NCBI RefSeq assembly: GCF_022539315.1
Contig: NC_066316.1
Location: 51,771,994 to 51,835,993, forward strand
Direction: 5' to 3'
Source: Serinus canaria
Taxonomy: Eukaryota; Chordata; Aves; Passeriformes; Fringillidae
Length of the DNA stretch: 64,000 nt
The stretch's first letter is position 1. Every line of letters starts with the position of its first letter. The position numbers were made by a program, and so were the translations under genes. Below the pieces are notes generated by a model that did not search any database, had not been told where the DNA came from, and saw nothing but the letters and a program-made list of their open reading frames with translations. Of the stretch, positions 47,356 through 64,000 are shown in pieces.

Positions 47356-50096
47356 GTAGGAAAACTCACTACTCACCATGTTACTTTCCCAGGAACAGCA
47401 ACACAGCTTTTGTCTGGTGGCAAGACCACTTTCATTTTTGTTACTTGAGTTCTTTCTTTTGCATATAATTTATAATATTAATAATACATGATTTCCCCCT
47501 TATTATCATAAAGTTATCTTGTCATAACAAAGTAGCTAGTGATAAGGATTCAGGAACAAGATCATTAATAAAGTTATCAATGGAAGAATATTGTAATAGT
47601 TGTTATTATTATCATTAATAAATTCTTTAAAAGTGGCTAAATATTATGTTTTAAATAACTAAAACGTACCCATGAGATTTTTCCATGTTTTAAAAATACT
47701 GTGCCACAGAAGACTTGAGATTGAGACTTCTGAGTGATACCAAAATACAAATAGCATATTATAACATCCAACTTAATATAACCAAGGCCCAGTACTAACA
47801 TTTCCACTAGAGAGACAGGAAAAAAAAGGTATCTTTATGAGTCCTAAGTTTCAGGGTATCTCTGACATATCCCTTAACAGTATAATCTGACAAAAGTGAC
47901 CTGCAGCTGAGGAAGGAGGTGTGGAACAAGAGGGAAGTGAATAAGAAAGTCTATTTGAAATTTCCAGATTGAGAAAGTGAGAAGTTGCTTGCAGGAGAAA
48001 AAGAAAACCAAGAAAACATGAGAAATAGTTAGAAATGCTGTTTTCAGAACAAAAAGAAAAGAGACTCATTGTAGGGAAAAACAGGGAAAGAAAAACATCC
48101 TTCAGACAACAGAAATAGTAATGAGGATGAAAAGTCAAGGGAGCACAATAATTCTCTTTCATCCTTTGATAGAAAGGCTGACTTGTCCCTTGCAGATCTA
48201 GTTCTCAAAGCTGACAAGATTTATCTAATGTCATAAACTATGAAGTGGCACCTTTTGCACAATGTGTAAACCCATATTGGCTGTTTGCTTGCTTGGCTTT
48301 ACTCAGTTTTGGGGATGCCTTATGTTACAGGCCTTCTCTTGAAAAAAGATTGCTCACAGAGCACTGGTACAGAACTCATAGCCCATACTCCGTCAGAGCC
48401 TTAAGCAAAGTCTCCAGACAGGGTGGCTGGCAGAGCAGTGTCTGTCCAGGAGGTGAAAGAGGGAACCATATGGACACTTCAGCCTCAGCAGCATAGCCTC
48501 CAGCATTCAGCTGCCTCCAGCAATTTGCACTGGTGAAGTGCTATCCAGAGGAAAAAAAAAAATCCCAACATGAAAAAATTGAATAGTGCTATCTTTTCTG
48601 AACTTTTGGTGGTTGTTGATGCTCAGTAATGGGCTGATACATTTTTTTCCAGCTGAAATTAACATTCTTTGGCCTGTAAAACATAGCTGCAGAAAAGATG
48701 TTGACTCCTGGGCACAGCAGGAATAATTTCTAAGTGGAAGTATTTGGGGTTTGAAGTAACTTGTGGCAGTATCAAATAGGACTTAAACCACACAAGGGAG
48801 CCACATATGCTGACTTTTTCAGCTTTGGCCTTCTAGACCCTTCTTAATAGGACTGCTCTCATCACATCATGCTGAGATGTAGATATGGGAGAGCCACAAA
48901 CTTTGTGTCTTCTTGCAAGCTAAATTATGGTCTTGTTCCACTTTTCATCCCCAAAGGGATTAAGAAAAGGCTTTCTTTAGGATATATTCAATGAGCCCCT
49001 TCTCTTCCCTGAATGCTTCATGGCAGTAAGAAATAAGGCAGAAGGTCTTTGAATTTGGGCTGCATTCCAATAGATTTTTACATAGTTTTGACCATTCTAG
49101 TTACATTTCCAATTTAATAATTTCTTTTTACTTTAATTTAGATACTAATTTATTTCCAAAAAACTATCTCCTTATGTATAAATAAACTATCACATAGGGT
49201 AGGTATGGACAGTAAGGAAAACCTGCTCCTGCCTTTTCCTTCAAAACATGCAAAGTTTTGTAGCATTTAATGTTTCATTTTGCTAGGGACAACAGTGAAA
49301 ATGACTGTAGAATTGACATAATAATCTCTTAGTGTTTGCTCACATTTTCTCCACAGTGATATAAATCTGAACATTCTCATATTTTCTTGTTCTTAAAAAA
49401 AGGAAATAACACTGATTCACTCTCAGATGGTACCATGTGACAGTTACAGTTCGACAGGGGGAAAAAAAAGGAAAATCCTTAGAATGTTCCTGCTTCATTT
49501 CCAAATTTTTTTCTGTTGTCTTTATCGCTACTTTTCTGACCAATTATATTTAAAACCATAGTTTTTATATCAAAACAGACCCTAAATCCAAAATGCAATA
49601 TCTTGCCCTTGGTTTCACCTGCAGGTGATTAGTTACGTTGGCTCCTATGGACTTTAAATAACAAAAAGGCCAGAAATTCCCTACAATGTTGCACATTTCA
49701 GTATGAATACTTGTAAGTTATATTCTTCTAAATCTTACATCTTCTGAGAAAGAGTGGTATGCAAGCAACAGAATTAAAAGTTTGGACACTGGGGACTTTT
49801 CCAGAGAAGGACATTTCAATTCCTAGTACTGAATTATAAGGATCAGAACCAGGCTCTTTCTGCTGTTCCCAGCAGCTATAATACTTACAGCACAATGTTT
49901 TGAAGGGCTGTGGGAAGGAAGTGAGAGGTGTAACAACTGTAGACCGAGTACACGCAGTAAAAATGAACCCCAGTGTCAAGGTCACAGTGGTACTGCCCGA
50001 GTGCTTTTCGGTTTCACTTGACCCATTACCAAGAAAGAGTGCTGAGCTCACAGCAGAAGTGCTGCCCATGGCCAATGCCTCTTCCTTCTCTCACAG
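47356..50096 (+). other. ADGRG6: intron between GPS and TM1 exons
   Basis: About 2.7 kb, AT-rich with several A-runs, and no recognised repeat family or exon. It ends in CTTCCTTCTCTCACAG. Confidence 0.85.
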
Positions 50097-50224
50097 GACC
50101 TGCAGAGAACTGTGACGCAAATCGACCCACAGAACACCAAGGTCCTGACCTTTATCACTTACATAGGCTGTGGAATATCTGCTATATTTTCAGCTGCAAC
50201 TCTTCTGACATACATTGCGTTTGA
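50097..50224 (+). CDS. ADGRG6: ADGRG6 exon: Stachel end and TM1
   Basis: This 128-nt exon, phase 0 to 2, has donor GTAAGT at 50225. It starts [20 protein letters not shown] and continues [20 protein letters not shown] then AF. The second half is transmembrane helix 1. Human ADGRG6 has [20 protein letters not shown] here. Confidence 0.97.
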
Positions 50225-53372
<3,148 letters not shown>

Positions 53373-53487
53373 GTTTGCCAGCTCTGGTGATAGCAATAGT
53401 TTTAGCAAGTGCTAACACAAATGCAAGTCATATTTATGGCAAACAGTTATATGGCAGAGATGCAAACGGGCAAGGAGGAGATGACTT
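53373..53487 (+). CDS. ADGRG6: ADGRG6 exon: TM4 and first half of ECL2
   Basis: This 115-nt exon, phase 1 to 2, has donor GTGAGT at 53488. It reads GLPALVIAIVLASANTNASH and continues IYGKQLYGRDANGQGGDD. Helix 4 is followed by extracellular loop 2, more divergent from human ([20 protein letters not shown]), as expected for a loop. The donor was placed so that the split codon gives Phe, restoring the conserved FCWI across the junction. Confidence 0.95.
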
Positions 53488-54512
53488 GTGAGTATTTCTT
53501 TTGATCTCTTGAAATTTAGCATTTTTAGTTGCTTTGGAAAAGTCAATGGTGCATTAAACAAGCAAAATGGGGCAAAACTCTGAATGATTAGAATCTGTAA
53601 TGTGAAGAAGGCTGTTAGAAAAATTGGAGGGAAATCTGCATTACCCAATGCCAGGAACAAATGCCTCTGCAAAAGTTTTTCATGAAAATAAATTAAAAAT
53701 ACTTGTTTTGGTTTGTCTTAAGTAAAAAGTATATTTTCTAGGTAAGAGCAAAGAAAGAATTTGTATAAAAATAGTTTCCTTTGTAAATCAAGCAGCCTTT
53801 TGCCAATGTAGTTCAATAGTCCTCTATGTTCTTCTCTTGATGTCCAGATAATAACTCCAAATGCCAAAATTTTTATGCGAGTGCTCTTTTTCTTGCCTGG
53901 CAAAGACTCATTGTGATAAAACCTTAATTTTTTTTAATAAAACTTTAATTTTTTAATTTTTATTATAGTATCATGCTGAGCATTAAAGCCATTTGCTGCA
54001 AGAGGAATTAGTTAGAGCTCTCATATGGCTGACTGTCAAATGGCTACCTCAAAAGTCTTGCTTCTTCTCCAGTCATGTTCAAGTTCTTCCTTAGCTCCAG
54101 TGGCAGAAAGTTGAGATTTTGACAGTGAAGATCCAAGTTTGCCCATCCTGTTTCTAAAGCACTCAGTGCTTCACACAGATGACAGCAGTGAATTTTTATG
54201 TACTGAGTCTGAGCATTTTTCATGGTGGGATTGCAGTTCCCACCACTTCCCACTTTTTCCAACTAGTTTTAACTAAAATGTGATACAGCCCTCAGATTTC
54301 TCATATTTTAATAGTGTAGGCCATAGTCACTTAAGATGCCTCTGGCCTTCATCCTGTTTCCAAACAGAAAATGAGCAAATATTTAATGTTACACTATATT
54401 TCTGCACCAGTGGTATCAGAAATTGCCTCATTTTCCTTTAGTTGTATGATTAATGGAAGGAGAGTTTCCATTAACCAAAAATATATTTTATTTTATTTTA
54501 ATTTTTTTACAG
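53488..54512 (+). other. ADGRG6: intron within ECL2
   Basis: About 1.0 kb, AT-rich, with nothing recognised. It ends in a T-rich tract and TTTTTTTACAG. Confidence 0.85.
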
Positions 54513-54796
54513 CTGCTGGATCAAGAACGAAGTTGTCTTTTATGTGACTTGTGCCGGCTACTTTGGAATCATGTTTCTAATGAATGTTGCCATGTTCATT
54601 GTGGTGATGGTGCAAATCTGCGGGAGGAATGGGAAAAGAACCAACCGGAGCCTGAAGGAAGAGATCCTGAGGAACCTCCGCAGCGTGGTCAGCCTGACCT
54701 TCCTCCTGGGCATGACATGGGGCTTTGCCTTTTTTGCCTGGGGTCCCTTAACTCTTGCTTTCCTGTACCTCTTCTCAATTTTCAATTCATTGCAAG
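54513..54796 (+). CDS. ADGRG6: ADGRG6 exon: ECL2 Cys, TM5, TM6 and TM7 start
   Basis: This 284-nt exon, phase 2 to 1, has donor GTAAGC. It reads [20 protein letters not shown] (ECL2 Cys and TM5), [20 protein letters not shown] (TM5 end and ICL3), [20 protein letters not shown] and [10 protein letters not shown] (TM6), then [16 protein letters not shown] (TM7). The CWI Cys forms the conserved disulfide with TM3, and the TM6 motif [10 protein letters not shown] is typical of adhesion GPCRs of this group. Confidence 0.98.
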
Positions 54797-57700
54797 GTAA
54801 GCTGAATTTTTGTTCTGTGAATGAATAGTATTTGATCTGTTCTTGTTCTGGAGCATACTATGCCCAGTGATTTGGCCAGGAAACTCATATCCAGGCTCTC
54901 CAGGTTTTCCTTTGATATTTAACCATCATTAGTTTCCCCTTATGTGGAATAATAACACCAACTACAGGTGGTTTTAATATCTTATGTAAATTAATTATGG
55001 TTTCAATGTCTTTTTCCATAAAATGAGCTATATTATAAATAGAGCTCTCCCCAGCTAACAGTCTGCAGTGTTCTCTGTTGAGATACATGCTATATGACCT
55101 TCAGCATTTCCTTTCACTGATTATAACAAATATAGGAAGCCTTTTTTTCCTTACTTTATTTATGTAGGGAATCTGTGAAACTCATAAATATTTTATTAAG
55201 GCATGAGAAACTCATAAAATAAAATTCAGTCCTGTCTCAGTGTGGAGAGATAGCAGAGACATATGGGATATTCTTTGCTTAAGAAAAATCCAGTGACTGT
55301 TACAGTCAGCTTATTTTTCTTTCCATTACTCAAGTTTTCAATATTTTACTTTTCCAACATAGCGTGTCTTTCTGAAGAATGCTGTAAATTGTAATCACAT
55401 AGTTATAAATTACAGAATGATATAGCTGATATTTATAAAAATTCAACTCAAAGCTAAAATTTGCATATTCTCAATTGCCATAAAATTCTCTACCAGTGCT
55501 TGCCCTATCCACCTATAAAGAACAACTAAATATGCAATGAAGAGAAAACCCTGAGGTCATTGGAAGTGCACATGTTATGCCACACACATATTGACATAAA
55601 AATTAAATTTATCAGGGGTGGGGGGAAACCCAGAAAAATCCCAAAAAACAAACTCAAGAATGTCATTGAAGGAACATGTGTTATGCAACACAAATATTGA
55701 GATAAAAAAGAATTTTTCTTAGGGTCAGCAAAATATCTTCTCTTTATGGAAAAAGTAATTAATATCACTCTGTGCAGATTTTATCGGATACAGTTGAGAT
55801 GTATTTACTGTGCTGAAAGATTTATTGGGCTTTCATGGAAAGAGAATCATGTTGTCGGTTTTTGTTTGGGTCAGTTTCAACCTAAAATGCTAAGCAAAAT
55901 GACAAAAAATATTTGGATGTGGTGTTTTTACTAGAGACTGTTTTTTCCAAAGGATACATTCTGATACTCCCCTAGCAGCATAATGAAGTATTTACAGCAT
56001 TGTGTCTGTGTTAGAAATTCAGACAGGCCTAGAGAGATCAGAAGTATGGGAAGAACATGAGAAAATACTTAAATTCTGAAAACCTTTCCAAGGGTCAAAT
56101 TGAACAAGCTCTCTGTAACCAGAATTTCCAGTGCAATTAATTAAGCTTGTATGTGCAGGGTGCATACAAGGTTGACCAACACTGCCTGAGTGGTGTAATG
56201 GCACTATTTAATGGAAGATGAATATTTGGAACGCAGTTAAGTCAGAAGATGAAACTGAAAAAGTCGAGAAGTAAATGTAAAAAGAAGAGTGATGAGATTT
56301 TCATGGATTGTGGTAGCAATGATGTCGCAGTCTATGTTAAGGCACGTCAGATCAAGCAGTACAAGATAAAAATCTTCTCTCTGAAGGTGCTTTTTGCTGT
56401 GTCAGAAAGAGCTAGGCAAAGCTAAAGAATAAAGGAAGAAGATGTTTAAAATCCTATATACCTGGTGCACTGTTCATGTAGCAGTAAGGGGATGGAATGG
56501 GGCAAATCTGTATCAGAAAGCATTCCCTAGCAGCAAAAAGCATTTCAATATGGCAAGTCTCTCATCAGTATTAGCAGCTTAATTATGGAGATGTTGGTAA
56601 ATACATCTGTTCTCTCTCATGTTCTTGAAAGCTGCATGAGTATTTCAAGCCATACCAGCAGCCTCCAGCAGCAGTTTTCTGTGCACTGGCAATGAAAAAG
56701 CAAATTGCAGCAACTGTTAGTGTTACTGTACTTTGCTGTTTCATCTACAAAGGAAATTCTTGACGCTCTCTCCTTGACGCTCAGAGTAAAAAATATGGGA
56801 ACATTTCTTTTTTGGCTGCTCATTTTATATATATGCCTGGGCAAGCCAAATACTTTCAAGTCAGAGCCAAGTTAGAACCAAGCCTAGGATCTGATTTGTC
56901 TCTGGGAACCAAAACCAAAGCTGTACTACTAAAAGCACATTGTAAACTTAATGAATAATGAAATACAGAGGAAAAAAAATTCTGGAGACCAAGCCCAGAC
57001 AGGGCAAAGGCAAAGTATTTAATGCAGTACATTTGTTTTGCATTACTATGGAATATGCATTTTCTTTTTAAATATTCAGAACATTCACTGCAATTTAATT
57101 AAGCATCAATTTACTAAGTTTGTAAACTGTGTAAAAGCCCTAAGAAGAACTTTGGACCAAAACTAACTTCATATCTCCAGCCCTATAAGAGCTGATAGTG
57201 GTTGCATTGGACTTGCTCTGTGCTTTAAACAAATCAGATAGAAAAATATTTTACCAAGTGCAAATACAGTAGCCATAATCCAAGAGAGGTTACATTTGAG
57301 ATGCATTAGGTCATACCTTTTTAAAATGTGCTTTTCCTTTTTTTCCCCATCAGCTCTTGAAAAACTTTGGAGAGATTGTGTCTCATGACCCAACCCCTAC
57401 CTGAAGTTAACTGATTCCAGAGGTCTCAGCCAGGACTGATAAGCAAATACAAGTCCAGTTCAATGACATGCATTAGTGCAAAATTAGGCCTCAGCAGTTT
57501 GGAGGAGAGAAGATAATTTGATTCTCCAAAACATTATAATCCAAGCTATACCCTGCCATTGTGTTCTGACAGCTGAAACACAGTAGACATTAGTATACAG
57601 AACTAGTCATGATCATCATAAAGGAATGGTTTTAGAGGAAGCCACTTGACCATGTTTGCCCACATTATGCAGCATTCATTCACATCTAAGATAAAATCAT

Positions 57701-58695
57701 GAGGGATCTTGCAATAGCATTTTGCTGTCAGGTGTTCATCCTCAGGTTGGCTCTCTCACAGAGAGCACAAGTAAAACAAGAAATAGGCTAAGCCACAGAA
57801 CAACAAAAGATTCCACAGCCAGTGCCAGCCTGAGAAGATTCAGGAGCATTTCCAACTACTATATTTAGCTCCAAAGTGCATCTGTAGGTAATGAAAGCAT
57901 ATCATACGCCCTGTTAAGACCTACCTTATCACATGATAGGATGCTTACCTCCTCTCTTGAAAATAAAAACTCTAAAATGCCATAAGAAAAATCAACCCCA
58001 CAAATACATTCTTTAGCATGTTTACTACAATTGAGTATGAAAATCTGTTTGTTTTCTTTGGGAGTAAGAGCTGGACCCCTAATTAGAACTTGTGAGCATA
58101 TTCTTACCATTTTCATAATCATTCAAGTGCGTTGCATGTGATGCACATAAATCCAAGTGTGTTTTTTCAGCACTTGGCCAGCACTCAACCCACTACATTA
58201 GGATACCCCTAAGTGCCATTTACAAGATGTCTGGTTTTAAAAGAATACAGCCTACAGTTCTGTACATACAGAACCATATCCAGGAGATAAAATATCTCCT
58301 TGCTAATATAATAATGTTGGTATTTATTTTGCAGTCCCTCTCTTGCAGTCCTGTTGGGTGCAGAGTAGTCATTTGCTTCAAAGAAAAGACCTTTCAATCA
58401 TTTTCCTCTAAGAAAAAAAAAAAAAAAAAAAGGAAAGAAAAATATGAACACTGAGCTAAATCAACAATGCTAATAAAAGGCATCCTAATCTCTGTATTCT
58501 GATATTCCAGACACTTACATGGCAACTATAGGATGGGAAAACTTTAGTTAATTTCCATACCTCTTAAATGGATACCAATAACAAAATATTAAGATGATTT
58601 GTTTTGTTTGTACTTCATAGTCTTCTGATTACAAATTTCAGTTAATCTGTTTATAAATACATGCTTCATTTGTTGTTTATTTGCTTTTGTCACAG
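54797..58695 (+). other. ADGRG6: intron within TM7 (3.9 kb)
   Basis: The second-longest downstream intron, AT-rich, with a poly-A run at about 58412-58430. No CR1, SINE, exon or RNA gene is recognised. It ends in TTTGCTTTTGTCACAG. Confidence 0.85.
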
Positions 58696-58797
58696 GTTTG
58701 TTTATATTTGTATTCCATTGTGCTATGAAAGAAAATGTGCAGAAACAGTGGAGGAGACATCTCTGTTGTGGCAGATTCCGACTGGCAGACAATTCAG
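58696..58797 (+). CDS. ADGRG6: ADGRG6 exon: end of TM7 and membrane-proximal tail
   Basis: This 102-nt exon, phase 1 at both ends, has donor GTAAAG at 58798. It reads [20 protein letters not shown] then [14 protein letters not shown]. Human ADGRG6 is nearly identical ([20 protein letters not shown]). The adjacent Cys-Cys after the basic helix-8 segment is a plausible palmitoylation site. Confidence 0.97.
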
Positions 58798-62876
<4,079 letters not shown>

Positions 62877-62890
62877 ATAATGTCTTCTAA
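62877..62890 (+). CDS. ADGRG6: ADGRG6 terminal coding segment, early stop (DNVF*)
   Basis: An AG-bounded exon at 62877-62923 (47 nt, donor GTAAAG at 62924) resembles the human penultimate exon, which begins DNVSYEHS. Joined in phase 1 the bird reads DNVF and then meets TAA at 62888-62890, in place of the human Tyr codon TAT. This would end the receptor at ...KRNSHTDNVF. The stop lies 33 nt before the exon's 3' end, too close for efficient nonsense-mediated decay. In mammals this exon is alternatively used and skipping it gives a different tail from a distal exon. No such distal exon is visible before 64000. The acceptor is weak, so use of this exon is uncertain. Confidence 0.55.
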
Positions 62891-62923
62891 GGCCCTTTCC
62901 TCATCAGTGGTGGAGCATTACAG

Positions 62924-64000
62924 GTAAAGTGAGAATTGCTTTTGTTGAATGCATGGTTGGAACAGGGTGGAGGGATGCTTCTTGCATGATGTCCTCATTG
63001 ACGCAGAGGATTTTGCTAATCAGAAATGTTGCTTATTTCTATTACATCTTGCACCACTGATGCTGAATCAAAGGACAAGCATGCTTCAAACTCTGGGTGT
63101 CTGCACTCTGCATGGGGCACACAGCATTTAGAGGATACCATTTTAGAAAACAGACATTAATGTCCTGAAATTAACACATGTGAGCAGTAGTATGGAGAAA
63201 GGAGATTATCCTGAAATTACACATACACGAAGCATACATTAAAAAGCAAAAGCAATCTGATTGGGTTCCAGAAGATTCTTTAGTATTTATCAAAGTTATT
63301 ATAGAAAATTTAATATGTTTATATTTGGTCTGTGGCCATTACTGGATTAGTCTTCTAGACATTGAGATTTTTATATCAATTAGCACCCAAAATTACTCCT
63401 AATGGTGAATTATATATGCCTGAAAGCCAGCCTATGAACTGCTGCTTGAACACAGAATGCACCAACACAAATATTGGGTGGACCCTCATGGTGAACAAAA
63501 GAGGTCACTACGGCATCTTGTGCCCCAGCTGTCTACAAACCCAAACCAAACTAACTGTAGAAAGTACTTAAATATCCTCTGTAACACTTCAGTGGATTAG
63601 AACTTAAGACGATTTCTGCAGGGAATTTGGTCATGCAGCTCAAACTTCAGGGATATATTATTTTGACCCTGTACTTAGATGTGAAGCCACTGGTTAGTAA
63701 ATGCATACATTTGAAAGGCTCTCAGTACTCAGAAATTTGCCATTGGACATGGAGTTACTCACTGCAATTCATGAACATTCTTGCGTGCTTTGAAAAATCA
63801 TCCTGATAAGCCTCAACATGCCTGTTTCTGTTTTAATGAGTGAAACTGTTTTGATTTTTCTGTCTGCAATCCATTTCTCCTTCGCAACACTTTGTGCTCT
63901 TTTATGGCTTGGTATCATGACTTTTCCAGGGATGGGTTACTTTTCTTTTTATTTCTAGTTGGTTTATTTCTAAGAAAAGTTTTTTATGAAATCATGGTTC
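62924..64000 (+). other. downstream intron or 3' flank
   Basis: No ADGRG6 coding sequence is recognised here. If the donor at 62924 is used this is intron leading to a distal last exon outside the window. Otherwise it may be 3' UTR or flank. It contains one unexplained Cys-rich open frame (63362-63571). No clear polyadenylation signal could be tied to the gene. Confidence 0.6.
63362..63571 (+). other. unrecognised Cys-rich open frame, possible exon or gene relic
   Basis: A 69-codon open frame ending at TAA 63569-63571. The peptide includes APKITPNGELYMPESQPMNC and then CLNTECTNTN and YGILCPSCLQ. Four cysteines arranged C-x4-C ... C-x2-C resemble a small zinc-binding knuckle, and the composition looks more protein-like than the random frames nearby. 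A TTAG at 63380-63383 could be an acceptor. There is no clear start codon context or promoter, and I do not recognise the family. It may be a terminal exon of an unknown transcript, a relic of a transposon or retrocopy, or chance. Confidence 0.25.

Overview
The window is vertebrate nuclear DNA, and a songbird (passerine) source is the best fit. The evidence is a CR1 LINE background, a tRNA-Ile-headed SINE with a CR1-like tail (TguSINE1 type) at about 2471-2600, and a coding sequence that matches the vertebrate adhesion GPCR ADGRG6 (GPR126) exon by exon. Species and chromosome cannot be read from the sequence.

One protein-coding gene fills the window on the + strand. Twenty-three coding segments run from 4715 to a stop at 62888-62890. 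Every junction has AG/GT borders and every splice phase closes, giving 2,066 in-window codons plus the stop. The exons for the signal peptide and CUB domain lie upstream of position 1, and the distal 3' end lies beyond 64000. Order: pentraxin-like exon (4715-5335); two small linker exons (10249-10317, 13341-13424); a 3,063-nt exon (14874-17936); SEA domain with a furin-type RQKR site (20558-31746); hormone-receptor domain (32445-35671); GAIN/GPS with an HLT autoproteolysis site (37057-47355); seven-helix domain (50097-58797); cytoplasmic tail (58696-62890).

The most unusual feature is the 3,063-nt exon. It adds 1,021 codons of Ser-rich, almost cysteine-free sequence between the PTX and SEA domains, exactly where ADGRG6 is known to be alternatively spliced. 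It is open throughout, keeps phase 1 at both ends and ends at a GTATGT donor. With it the in-window protein is about twice as long as without it (2,066 versus 1,045 residues). ADGRG6 as I know it from mammals and fish does not contain such a segment, though the paralogue ADGRG4 has a very large Ser/Thr-rich region in the comparable place.

The rest is intron. It holds two CR1 copies in opposite orientation (about 32846-33500 and 34656-35082), a 39-bp minisatellite (8264-8495), a palindromic AT-rich microsatellite (24058-24153), several inverted repeats and two GC-rich patches that could be regulatory. Downstream of the last recognised exon there is one unexplained Cys-rich reading frame (63362-63571). 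No RNA genes, CRISPR arrays, intact transposon genes or viral genes were found.
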